DNA from: JAUMBM01 sp964645715
Lineage (GTDB): Bacteria; Bacteroidota; Bacteroidia; Chitinophagales; Saprospiraceae
Assembly (NCBI GenBank): GCA_964645715.1
Contig: CAZYAO010000009.1
Location: 27,902-91,901, forward strand
Length of the DNA: 64,000 nt
Direction: 5' to 3'
Shown here one piece after another: positions 18,839 through 26,150 of the stretch. The notes beneath the pieces are model-generated. The model was not told where the DNA came from, searched no databases, and worked only from the letters and a program-made list of their open reading frames with translations. The first letter of the stretch is position 1. Every line of letters begins with the position of its first letter. The position numbers were made by a program, and so were the translations under genes.

Positions 18839-19785
18839 TATAGCCAAGCCGTAGTCCATTCGATCTAGTATTAATTCCATTTTGAAGTAATTATGATAAT
18901 TTAGAAGATGAAATCTAGCCGTGGAAAATATATCTCTCGCTGTGTAACTCATTCTTTCACTATATCTTAGAATGGCTATCAAGTGCGCATGAAACAACTC
19001 CCCGTCGTAATTATATAAATGCGATCCACGACAGCCGGGACCACCTGAAGTTTGTAAATGTTAGCATTCGCATAAAAAGATACTGTTTACTTATTGAAAG
19101 AGATTACAATCTGTTCATTTTTAACTACAAACTTACATTTTAATCCAACGGGTACAGAGTGCCTGCACTACGAAGCAAGCTACGTACATGTCTTCACTCT
19201 ACCTTGACTGAAATGTGAGAGGTACAGTCCGGACACAACTACAATCAATACCAAGCCTAAGCTCCAAGCAGAACATTCTGTCAATTTGACAAACAGGTGT
19301 TTACACAAAAAACCAAATTTGGATTAGCCAATTATCCAAACTCTTACATAGCACTAATGAGCGTATACAGGGAAAGGTAAAGCGGATAGAACTCTTTGGT
19401 GTATTTCATTGTGAACAATATGCATACATTTCTAAGTACACACCATAAGATGGTTTGATTTAGATAATACACCGGCTTATGTAGGTACGAAGGAACACAA
19501 AAGAGATTGCCTGCCATGAGTAACCTCCGTTGTGTGCTTTTCTGTAGTTTCAAGAAAAATATTGCAACAATGAAATTTTTGGGGAAAAACCTATCAACGC
19601 CCGCAACGCCAAATTTTAATTTCTACCAACACGAAAATATCAAAACATACACACCCTAACCATCAATTACGTAAAACTAGTTAAAAGGTTACATAAAATT
19701 ACCATATATTTATAAAAAATTTTTGGCAGCCGCGCCACCCCAAATAATCTCTGTATGCATAAGATGAACCCGAGATAAATACTAA
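18839..19785. other. AT-rich intergenic region
   Basis: About 950 bp upstream of the T9SS adhesin gene and downstream of apaG, clearly poorer in G+C than both neighbours. The only open frames are short (longest about 70 codons, 19344-19553 minus) and look random. It must hold the adhesin promoter; a small dyad TTGGAT...ATCCAA lies at 19318-19338. No tRNA, riboswitch or mobile element was recognised. Confidence 0.5.
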
Positions 19786-20172
19786 CTAATTAAGCAAAGG
19801 AGTCGCTACCAGCAGACATTTGGGTATGGCTACCCTGAAATCCCCCCCCTCTTCACAGTTGCGAAGCGTATAATAACCATGCATAGTACCTATACCGGAC
19901 TGAAGCTGACACCATGATACATAATTATGGTGATCGCCCGGCTGTATGACAGGTTGTTGTCCTACAACCCCCTCTCCTTCTACCTCCCGCTGTATTCCTG
20001 TTCCCTCCTTAATATACCAATGCCTGCGCAGGAGTTGGACAGGCACATCGGAATTATTCTCTATATGAATTCGATAAGCGAAAAGATAGTTATTCTCTAC
20101 CGGGCGCGAGTGTCCCGGGTGGTAAAAAGGCTCAATACTTACCGTTATGCCACTGGTCGTTTGCTGATTCAT
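19786..20172 (-). CDS. apaG: ApaG domain protein
   Basis: A 128-aa single-domain protein of the ApaG family (immunoglobulin-like beta sandwich, historically linked to Co2+/Mg2+ resistance and to diadenosine tetraphosphate metabolism; exact role unsettled). Family landmarks are present: YRIHIENNSDVPVQLLRRHW, then EVEGEGVVGQQPVIQPG, Y.SWCQL and GTMHGYYTL. Length is normal. It is the last gene of the yicC-gmk-apaG cluster, starting 19 bp after the gmk stop, and probably shares its promoter. Confidence 0.93.
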   Translation of the reverse strand: MNQQTTSGITVSIEPFYHPGHSRPVENNYLFAYRIHIENNSDVPVQLLRRHWYIKEGTGIQREVEGEGVVGQQPVIQPGDHHNYVSWCQLQSGIGTMHGYYTLRNCEEGGDFRVAIPKCLLVATPLLN

Positions 20173-20191
20173 GAGAGCGTGTTCCTTTTAG

Positions 20192-20803
20192 TCAGTTGGC
20201 AGTGCTCTGCTCGTCTTCTAACGGCAGCGGCTGCACCTCCAGAAAGGTCGCTACCAATGTTTCTGCCTCCAAAAGCGCTGTTTCCAGCACCTCATTCAAT
20301 AATACTTTGTCAAACAGCGGTTCATAGGCGAGTTCCTCCTCCACCCGCGACATGCGTATCGCGAGTGTTTCAGGTGTTTCCGATCCTCTTGACATAAGTC
20401 GTGCCTGCACCGCCTCCATACTTGGCGGTTTTACAAACACAGACAGCGAGCAATCCGGATAGGCCTCCTTTAACTTGAGTGCCCCTTTCACGTCAACATC
20501 AAAAATAACGTGTAGCCCCTTTTGCCAGATACGCTCAATTTCGGAACGCAAGGTGCCATAGTACTGGCCTCCGTATACTTCCTCCCACTCCACAAAAGCA
20601 CCGGCAGCCACTTTTTCCAAAAAATCCACCCGCGAAAGGAAATAATAATCCCGACCGTCTTGTTCATCCACACGACATGTACGCGTAGTTGCCGATACGG
20701 AAAAAGCCAACTGTGGGAATCTGCGAAGCAGATGCCTGACGATGGTAGTCTTACCAGAGCCCGAAGGGGCTGCAAACAACACTAATTTTCCCTTGGTATC
20801 CAT
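20192..20803 (-). CDS. gmk: Guanylate kinase
   Basis: A 203-aa enzyme that phosphorylates GMP to GDP in the cytoplasm. The P-loop APSGSGKTT is at residues 12-20. GMP-binding features follow: SATTRTCRVDEQDGRDYYF (the first arginine and the GxDYYF segment), EWEEVYGGQYYGT and VIFDVDVKGA. RLMSRGSET corresponds to the lid with its arginine. The ATG overlaps the yicC stop codon (TAATG), a translational coupling typical of the conserved yicC-gmk pair. Confidence 0.97.
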   Translation of the reverse strand: MDTKGKLVLFAAPSGSGKTTIVRHLLRRFPQLAFSVSATTRTCRVDEQDGRDYYFLSRVDFLEKVAAGAFVEWEEVYGGQYYGTLRSEIERIWQKGLHVIFDVDVKGALKLKEAYPDCSLSVFVKPPSMEAVQARLMSRGSETPETLAIRMSRVEEELAYEPLFDKVLLNEVLETALLEAETLVATFLEVQPLPLEDEQSTAN

Positions 20804-21678
20804 TAGACTGAATTGGCTACTTGTTCCTTGATTTTTTCCAGCTCGTCCTTCATGTTAACAGCTATTTTCTGGATATCGGACGAATATGCCTTTGAACCAA
20901 GGGTATTAATCTCTCGCCCTATCTCCTGACTGATAAAGCTCAGCTTGCGTCCTTTCGACCGGCCGCGGGTATCAAGTTCTTCCAAAAAGTACTTACAATG
21001 CTGTTCAAGCCGAACTTTCTCCTCCGTTATATCCATCTTTTCGAGGTAGAATAACAATTCCTGCTCAAGGCGACTCTCGTCCACCCGCTCGCGAAGCAAG
21101 TGCTCGTCCAGCGACTTATTCAGCTTTTCACGCGTACGCAGCATCCTTTCCTCCTCATAGGGCGCCAATTCGCCCATCAATTGCATAATGTTGGCAATTC
21201 GCAACCGAAGATCTGCCTCCATAGCAGCACCCTCCGACAGCCGGAAGTGATCGAATTTCTCCATCGCCTCCTGAAAAGTGGCCAATACCGCATTCCACTC
21301 TTCCTCCGATATTTCTACTGCATCTGTAGCCACTACGTTGGGCAGGCGCAATATCGCCTGCAGCATATCCCCCTGCGGAATCCTCAGTTCTTCGGCCAAA
21401 CTGGCAAGCTCCCGGTGGTAACGCCGAAACAGCGGCTGGTTGAGCCCGTACTCACCATCTCCTTCGATAGATTTGACCTCTACCGACAACTCCAGCTTAC
21501 CCCGCTCAGCACCTTCCAGCAGGAGACGACGAAGCTCTGTCTCCTTTTCTTTGAAGTACTGTGGAGTCCGGACGCGAACATCCGTAAACTTGCTGTTGAG
21601 CGATTTGAGTTCAACCGTGATGGCTTTATTCGCATAGGGCCGCGTCGCACGCCCATAACCCGTCATTGAAAATAACAT
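20803..21678 (-). CDS. yicC: YicC family endoribonuclease
   Basis: A 291-aa protein of the YicC/YloC family, shown in other bacteria to be a Mn-dependent endoribonuclease acting on small RNAs and mRNA. Hallmarks: the N-terminus MLFSMTGYGRA, KSLNSKFTDVRVRTP, and the C-terminal DUF1732 part with DITEEKVRLEQHCKYF, GRKLSFISQEIGREINTLGSKA. Length is standard. It is first in the operon with gmk and apaG; a TATCTTTG promoter box lies about 65 bp upstream. Confidence 0.95.
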   Translation of the reverse strand: MLFSMTGYGRATRPYANKAITVELKSLNSKFTDVRVRTPQYFKEKETELRRLLLEGAERGKLELSVEVKSIEGDGEYGLNQPLFRRYHRELASLAEELRIPQGDMLQAILRLPNVVATDAVEISEEEWNAVLATFQEAMEKFDHFRLSEGAAMEADLRLRIANIMQLMGELAPYEEERMLRTREKLNKSLDEHLLRERVDESRLEQELLFYLEKMDITEEKVRLEQHCKYFLEELDTRGRSKGRKLSFISQEIGREINTLGSKAYSSDIQKIAVNMKDELEKIKEQVANSV

Positions 21679-21739
21679 ATAGCTCGCTTGGTGTATGGTG
21701 TATTAAAAGCCCCTTGGCATTGCTCAAAGACTTATCTGG

Positions 21740-21747
21740 CAAAGATA
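21740..21747 (-). promoter_or_regulatory. -7 promoter element (TATCTTTG) for yicC-gmk-apaG
   Basis: Reads TATCTTTG on the minus strand, an exact TAnnTTTG match about 62 bp upstream of the yicC start. No clear -33 element was found. Confidence 0.5.
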
Positions 21748-22114
21748 GCCAATGACCTCTAATTAATACACGACTTTTTACTTTCGCATCCCGGCAACAT
21801 ATCCTACTCTATAAGATCCCGTATTCAATGCCGACAGCCGCTACACCTGCCTCCATAGCTCCCAAGCCCGCGAATTTATTGCATTCCAACAAAACTATTA
21901 CTCCTCCTGCCATGTTAATCATTTTGATGTCAGTTGGTTACTCATTCCGCCTGCCTGCACCCGGCCCTCCGGATGCTGCTGCAACTTCTAATCAATTGAC
22001 ACTTAGATAAAATTCATGAAAAATAGTTTTCAGATTCGCATATTTTTATAGATATTTGCGACTCGTTTTGAAAGCCATAATCGTTTATTACGTCTCATAA
22101 ACCAGTGAAAAACA
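21748..22114. other. Divergent intergenic region between yicC and HU genes
   Basis: About 370 bp with no convincing gene. A 60-codon frame at 21828-22010 has random-looking composition. It must contain the HU promoter; the segment just upstream of HU (22021-22080) is AT-rich, with ATATTTG at 22050-22056 as a possible imperfect -7 box. Confidence 0.4.
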
Positions 22115-22429
22115 ATGAGAAAAGCTGATTTAGTGGCCGCTATTGCAGAAAAGACGGGTATATCAAAAGTCGATGTACTCGTGTCTTTAGAGGCATTTTT
22201 CAAGGAGGTAAAAGGATCTCTGTCTGAAGGGGAGAATGTGTACATCCGTGGTTTCGGGTCCTTCATTGTTAAGAAACGCGCCAAGAAAATTGGTCGTCAT
22301 ATCAAGCAGAACCAAGCCATCGAAATTCCGGAGCATTTCATTCCTGCATTCAAGCCTGCCAAAATCTTCATCGAACAGGTAAAGGACAATGTAACGCACT
22401 TGCCTGATGTAGAAGATGATGACGAATAA
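22115..22429 (+). CDS. HU/IHF family DNA-binding protein
   Basis: A 104-aa histone-like protein. Start ATG 22115 gives the canonical MRKADLVAAIAEKTG. The helical dimerisation half is followed by the GFGSF motif (IRGFGSFIVKKR), a lysine/arginine-rich beta arm (KKIGRHIKQ) that inserts in the minor groove, and the conserved PAFKPAK segment. An acidic tail (VEDDDE) extends beyond the usual end. It bends and compacts DNA as a dimer. It is followed 25 bp later by a TPR protein and, further on, by RNase G. Confidence 0.95.
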   Translation: MRKADLVAAIAEKTGISKVDVLVSLEAFFKEVKGSLSEGENVYIRGFGSFIVKKRAKKIGRHIKQNQAIEIPEHFIPAFKPAKIFIEQVKDNVTHLPDVEDDDE

Positions 22430-22454
22430 ACCTGCTACCCTTTAGAGGATTTTA

Positions 22455-23261
22455 ATGTACCAGCTTATGACCAAACTACAGTATGGATACTTGGCAGGTT
22501 CAGTCGTCTTGTTTATGATACTGTACTTTGGTTGCGATACCAAAGCCCCGGGTCATGACCAAATTGAAACCAACCGAGAGCTGTCAACGGAGACCGTCAG
22601 CGTTCAGTCGCTGATAAAATCTGCACAGGGCAGCTTATCTTCTCCTTCATTGAGTGCCATTGGCCTCGTTGAAGAAGAGTTGGCTGGTTTGTCTGACACT
22701 GATACCAGCCGGCGTATCGAATTGCTCAAGCAGCTGTCCGGTCGTTGGTATGAAGCAGCTCAGCCTGCCCTCGCAGGGCATTATGCAGAAGAAATTGCCC
22801 TGCTGGAAAACAATGAGTCTGCCTGGTCAATTGCCGGAACAACTTATGCCATCTGCGCGCAGCGAAGCGAAGCAGCCGACCTAAGATCTTTCTGTTCTAA
22901 CCGGGCTGCTATGGCTTTTCAGCAAGCAATTTCTTTTGCTCCTGACAATGTGTCTCATCAGGTCAATCTGGCATTGACCTACACCGAAAACCCTCCGGCG
23001 GGCGAGCCTATGAAAGGTGTACTCATGCTTCGGGATTTGCAAACCAAATACCCGGAAAATGTGACAATCCTCAATTCGTTGGCTAATCTCGCGCTGAAGA
23101 CTAATCAGTTTGATCGCGCATTGCAGCGTCTCAAACAGGCGGAAGCGATCGAACCTGAGAACCCTGCTACCCTATGTATGCTGGCTAAGGCTTACGAAGG
23201 AATGGGAGATCAGAAGAATGCAACGCTGTACCAGCAAAAATGTGATCGTTCCACGCAATAA
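22455..23261 (+). CDS. TPR protein, membrane-anchored or lipoprotein
   Basis: A 268-aa protein. A hydrophobic N-terminal segment (residues ~9-26) ends in LYFGC, so C27 could be lipidated, though the lipobox is not ideal and a simple membrane anchor is possible. At least two tetratricopeptide repeats are visible in the C-terminal half (AAMAFQQAISFAPDNVSHQVNL; then LANLALKTNQFDRALQRLKQ followed by CMLAKAYEGMGDQKNATLY). TPR proteins mediate protein-protein contacts; the partner is unknown. It lies between HU and a ribosome-type mini-protein. Confidence 0.8.
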   Translation: MYQLMTKLQYGYLAGSVVLFMILYFGCDTKAPGHDQIETNRELSTETVSVQSLIKSAQGSLSSPSLSAIGLVEEELAGLSDTDTSRRIELLKQLSGRWYEAAQPALAGHYAEEIALLENNESAWSIAGTTYAICAQRSEAADLRSFCSNRAAMAFQQAISFAPDNVSHQVNLALTYTENPPAGEPMKGVLMLRDLQTKYPENVTILNSLANLALKTNQFDRALQRLKQAEAIEPENPATLCMLAKAYEGMGDQKNATLYQQKCDRSTQ

Positions 23262-23351
23262 CATACCCCGTAATGGCCTGTCCGTTGGCTTGTCAACAAT
23301 GGTCATTCGTGTTATTGATGGTATTATTTAACTCTGTAAATTGATTTTATC

Positions 23352-23447
23352 ATGCCTTGCGGAAAAAAAAGAAAAAGGCACAAGATTGCAACGCACAAAC
23401 GCAAGAAGCGCCTGCGTAAGAATCGCCATAAGAAGAAAAACAGATAA
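23352..23447 (+). CDS. AURKAIP1/COX24-domain mini-protein (mS38-like)
   Basis: A 31-aa, extremely basic peptide starting MPCGKKRKRHKIATHKRKK and ending KNR, with about two thirds Lys/Arg/His. It matches the conserved short Bacteroidota protein whose domain is shared with the C-terminus of mitochondrial AURKAIP1/mS38, a small-subunit ribosomal protein. A ribosomal role is therefore likely, though I infer it from the family. It is too short for most gene finders. It lies 90 bp after the TPR gene and before a hairpin at 23543-23580. Confidence 0.85.
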   Translation: MPCGKKRKRHKIATHKRKKRLRKNRHKKKNR

Positions 23448-23542
23448 GTAAACAACCGGCCGGGGAAAGGTCTGAAAGTGCGTACACTTTGTTGTATCAC
23501 TCCCTCACTTTTTTCCATGCGCATCCGGGTGCCTCTGCCTCG

Positions 23543-23580
23543 TACTCTGCCGACAACTTTGTTCAAGTGTCGGCAGAGTA
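23543..23580 (+). terminator. 12-bp hairpin after the mini-protein gene
   Basis: Positions 23543-23554 pair with 23569-23580 (TACTCTGCCGAC / GTCGGCAGAGTA), with a further ACTT/AAGT helix above an A bulge. It is about 95 bp after the mini-protein stop; a downstream T-run is lacking, so it may be a terminator or part of the rng leader. Confidence 0.5.
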
Positions 23581-23962
23581 TTGGCGTTTGAGGAAGTTCT
23601 ATATTGGTTTGTGCATAGCATTCGCTGCTTGCCCTCATTGCTTGCCAAACCAGTAAGCCTCGCTGCACCCGTCTTCAATGCATGGAGAACGGCGTGGGTT
23701 GAGTTGTTGTATCTGCTGAAAAGCAACCCTAAAGGAAGCAGAATTCTGGTCTTGCTGGATCGGATAGAAAAATATTGGAAGTTTGTTGCTCAGTGCACTG
23801 CCAGCGCAATGGCGGCTACTTTGCATTGCAGATGCTGGCTTTCCGGATCAAATGAGAAAAGGCTTGAAGCTGTCCTTTTGATCAATAGGCTCTCCTTCTA
23901 TGGTGTTACTTGTTCAATATCTTCGCGCCAAAATATAGGCTCTTTCCCGCTCAATTCCCGGC

Positions 23963-23979
23963 CGAACAAAGTTTGTTCG
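23963..23979 (+). promoter_or_regulatory. Palindrome touching the RNase G start codon
   Basis: CGAACAAA-G-TTTGTTCG, eight-bp arms around one central base, ending one base before the GTG start at 23981. As RNA it could only form with some inner pairs open; as DNA it could be an operator. Confidence 0.45.
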
Positions 23980-23980
23980 C

Positions 23981-25528
23981 GTGGAAAAGGAATTAATTAT
24001 TAATGCCACCCCTTCAGAGGTCGAAATCGCTCTCTTGGAAGATGGTAAGCTCGTAGAGCTTCACAACCAAAAGACCAATAGCAATTTCACCGTGGGTGAT
24101 GTGTTTGTTGGTCAAATCCATCGTCTCATGCCTGGCCTCAATGCAGCTTTCGTTGACATAGGCCACAAGAAGGATGCTTTCCTTCACTACACGGATCTCG
24201 GCCCGCGTGTCAGGTCCTTACTAAAGTACACCCAAGGAGCTATCAATGGGGACTTGACAACGGCCAAGCTGGATAATTTCGCGCTGGAGCCAGAAATTAT
24301 TAAATCCGGTAAGATTGACCAGGTACTCAACAAGAAACAAAATATCCTGGTTCAAATCCTCAAAGAGCCTATCTCCACCAAGGGACACCGCCTTAGTTGT
24401 GAGATTACCATCCCTGGTCGCTACCTCGTGTTAACGCCTTTCTCCAGCTCCGTGGCTGTTTCCAAAAAAATATCCTCGGCTGAAGAACGAAAACGCCTGC
24501 AGCTGCTGATTGAAAGCATCAAACCCAAAAATTTTGGTGTCATCGTACGCACGGCTGCTGAAGGCCGCAAAGTAGCTGAACTTCATGAGGAAATGAACCT
24601 CCTGACGGAAAAATGGCAGGATGTGTTTGATCAGCTGCGAAGCGTAAAGCCTCCGCAGAAGTTGCTGAGCGAACTCGACAAAACCTCCTCCATCCTCCGC
24701 GATCTGTTGAGCGATACCTTCACGCGCATTGTTGTCAATGATAAACAGCTGTTTAGCAACATCAAAGGTTATCTTGCCTCCATAGCTCCTGACCAGATTC
24801 GCATTCTGCAGTTGCACAAGGGGACTAAACCCGTGTTCGAAGCTTTCAGTGTAACCCGACAGATCAAGTCGTCGTTTGGAAAAACGGCTACTATGAGCAG
24901 TGGTGCTTATATTGTCATCGAGCATACGGAAGCTATGCACGTGATCGATGTCAACAGTGGTCATAAAATGCCCAGCGCCAACCAGACTGAAGCCGTCCTC
25001 AATATCAATATGGAGGCTGCAGAAGAAATTGCCCGGCAGCTGCGATTGCGCGATATCGGCGGGATTATCATCATCGACTTCATCGATATGAAAAATCCTG
25101 ACCATAAGAAGGAGCTCATGAAGGCAATGACCCAGTTCATGAAAAAAGATCGTGCCCAGCATACCATCCTGCCATTGTCCAAGTTTGGCCTGATGCAAAT
25201 CACGCGCCAAAGGGTACGGCCCGAAGTAACCATCAATACCGCAGAAGTATGCCCCTCCTGCAACGGGACGGGTAAAGTCACTGCCTCTATCCTCGTAGCC
25301 AACGATATTGACCGGGACCTGAATTTCATCATGCAGTCGCATCCAAAGTCCAAACTCAGCCTGCATGTGCACCCCTTTCTGGCTGCTTACTTCAAGCAGG
25401 GACTGCCAAGCCTACAGATGAAGTGGTTTATGAAATACTATAAGTGGGTGCAGGTTGTATCCGCTAATGATTTCAGCGTCACCGACTATAAGTTTTTTGA
25501 AAACAACGAAGACGAAATCAGGCTCTAA
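23981..25528 (+). CDS. rng: Ribonuclease G/E family
   Basis: A 515-aa endoribonuclease for single-stranded AU-rich RNA (rRNA 5' end maturation, mRNA decay). The GTG at 23981 is chosen because the encoded EKELIINATPSEVEIALLEDG is the usual Bacteroidota RNase G beginning and no ATG precedes it. The S1 domain spans residues ~37-125 (VGDVFVGQIHRLMPGLNAAFVDIG). Catalytic aspartates lie in VIDVNSG (~322) and IIIIDFIDM (~365); the zinc-link CPSCNGTG at ~424 supports dimer formation. It lacks the long RNase E scaffold tail. Tandem hairpins follow immediately. Confidence 0.95.
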   Translation: MEKELIINATPSEVEIALLEDGKLVELHNQKTNSNFTVGDVFVGQIHRLMPGLNAAFVDIGHKKDAFLHYTDLGPRVRSLLKYTQGAINGDLTTAKLDNFALEPEIIKSGKIDQVLNKKQNILVQILKEPISTKGHRLSCEITIPGRYLVLTPFSSSVAVSKKISSAEERKRLQLLIESIKPKNFGVIVRTAAEGRKVAELHEEMNLLTEKWQDVFDQLRSVKPPQKLLSELDKTSSILRDLLSDTFTRIVVNDKQLFSNIKGYLASIAPDQIRILQLHKGTKPVFEAFSVTRQIKSSFGKTATMSSGAYIVIEHTEAMHVIDVNSGHKMPSANQTEAVLNINMEAAEEIARQLRLRDIGGIIIIDFIDMKNPDHKKELMKAMTQFMKKDRAQHTILPLSKFGLMQITRQRVRPEVTINTAEVCPSCNGTGKVTASILVANDIDRDLNFIMQSHPKSKLSLHVHPFLAAYFKQGLPSLQMKWFMKYYKWVQVVSANDFSVTDYKFFENNEDEIRL

Positions 25529-25535
25529 AACCTCA

Positions 25536-25566
25536 CTTTTTACGCCGCCCTTGGCGGCGTAAAAAG
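25536..25566. terminator. 14-bp GCCGCC/GGCGGC hairpin after rng
   Basis: 25536-25549 pairs with 25553-25566 (CTTTTTACGCCGCC / GGCGGCGTAAAAAG), loop CTT, starting 8 bp after the rng stop. Confidence 0.75.
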
Positions 25567-25575
25567 CGTCTCAAC

Positions 25576-25609
25576 ATGATTTTTGGCGGCTGATGCCGCC
25601 AAAAATCAT
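25576..25609. terminator. 15-bp GGCGGC/GCCGCC hairpin
   Basis: 25576-25590 pairs with 25595-25609 (ATGATTTTTGGCGGC / GCCGCCAAAAATCAT), loop TGAT. It lies in tandem with the hairpin at 25536-25566 and just beyond the stop of the convergent DUF1232 gene, so the pair could stop both transcripts. Confidence 0.75.
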
Positions 25610-25626
25610 CTCCCTCCGTTCACTGT

Positions 25627-26001
25627 CTATAGCTTTTCCTCAACTTCGGCAATGTCCTTTTCGTCATAGTCGCCAAACCACTCTCCCAGCTGGCGACGAG
25701 CTTCTAACCGCACGCCTTCATTGATATAAGCAGCAACCACTACCAGGCCAAAGGCTAATACGCCCATATCATCTGTATACCCGAGCAGCGGTGTCAAATC
25801 GGGCAATGCATCTATGGGAGCCAAAAAATAACCCAATACCCCCAGCACAATTCCTTTGGCCCAGCGCGGCGTCTCTTTGCGACGGTAAGCATAATACATT
25901 AACAAGGCGGTATAGACAACCTTTACACCTGCATGTTTGCCGTATCGCCTCAATTTTTCCCAGAAACTCTTCTCAGAGTAATGTGCCCGCCAAGATTTCA
26001 T
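25627..26001 (-). CDS. YkvA/DUF1232 family membrane protein
   Basis: A 124-aa protein with the DUF1232 signature: KGIVLGVLGYFLAPIDALPDLTPLLGYTDDMGVL (hydrophobic helix, then the conserved PIDxxPD and DD) at residues ~49-82, and a following hydrophobic helix LAFGLVVVAAYI. Members are small membrane proteins of unknown function. It converges with rng and starts 150 bp from pheT on the opposite strand. Confidence 0.9.
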   Translation of the reverse strand: MKSWRAHYSEKSFWEKLRRYGKHAGVKVVYTALLMYYAYRRKETPRWAKGIVLGVLGYFLAPIDALPDLTPLLGYTDDMGVLAFGLVVVAAYINEGVRLEARRQLGEWFGDYDEKDIAEVEEKL

Positions 26002-26150
26002 GTGTTGTTACTACATTTTTTTTAGCCGCAGCTATCGGTGCCAACCGACTCATCAGGCAGCTGCCGCAGCCGGAAGCATCAACTTAACGACATCGTTTAT
26101 CCAAAATTAACTAATTTTGCTCAATTGTTTACTTTTTCTATCTCAACAGC

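Larger units (their letters stand above)
23448..23980 (+). other. Long region upstream of RNase G gene
   Basis: About 530 bp without a convincing gene. A 140-codon TTG-started frame at 23581-24003 runs into the rng gene but has no recognisable features. The region holds the hairpin at 23543-23580 and a palindrome abutting the rng start at 23963-23979. A long leader would be consistent with the autoregulation known for RNase E mRNAs elsewhere, but this is inference. Confidence 0.4.

Noticed and set aside
19344..19553. 69-codon minus-strand frame in the AT-rich spacer
   Set aside because: No family resemblance and no supporting context; frames of this length are expected by chance in AT-rich DNA with alternative starts.
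23581..24003. 140-codon plus-strand frame before and into rng
   Set aside because: It starts with TTG, lacks any family feature, is cysteine/serine-rich in a random manner and overlaps the true rng start.
24431..25372. 313-codon open frame antisense to rng
   Set aside because: It lies wholly within the RNase G gene and has shadow-like composition.
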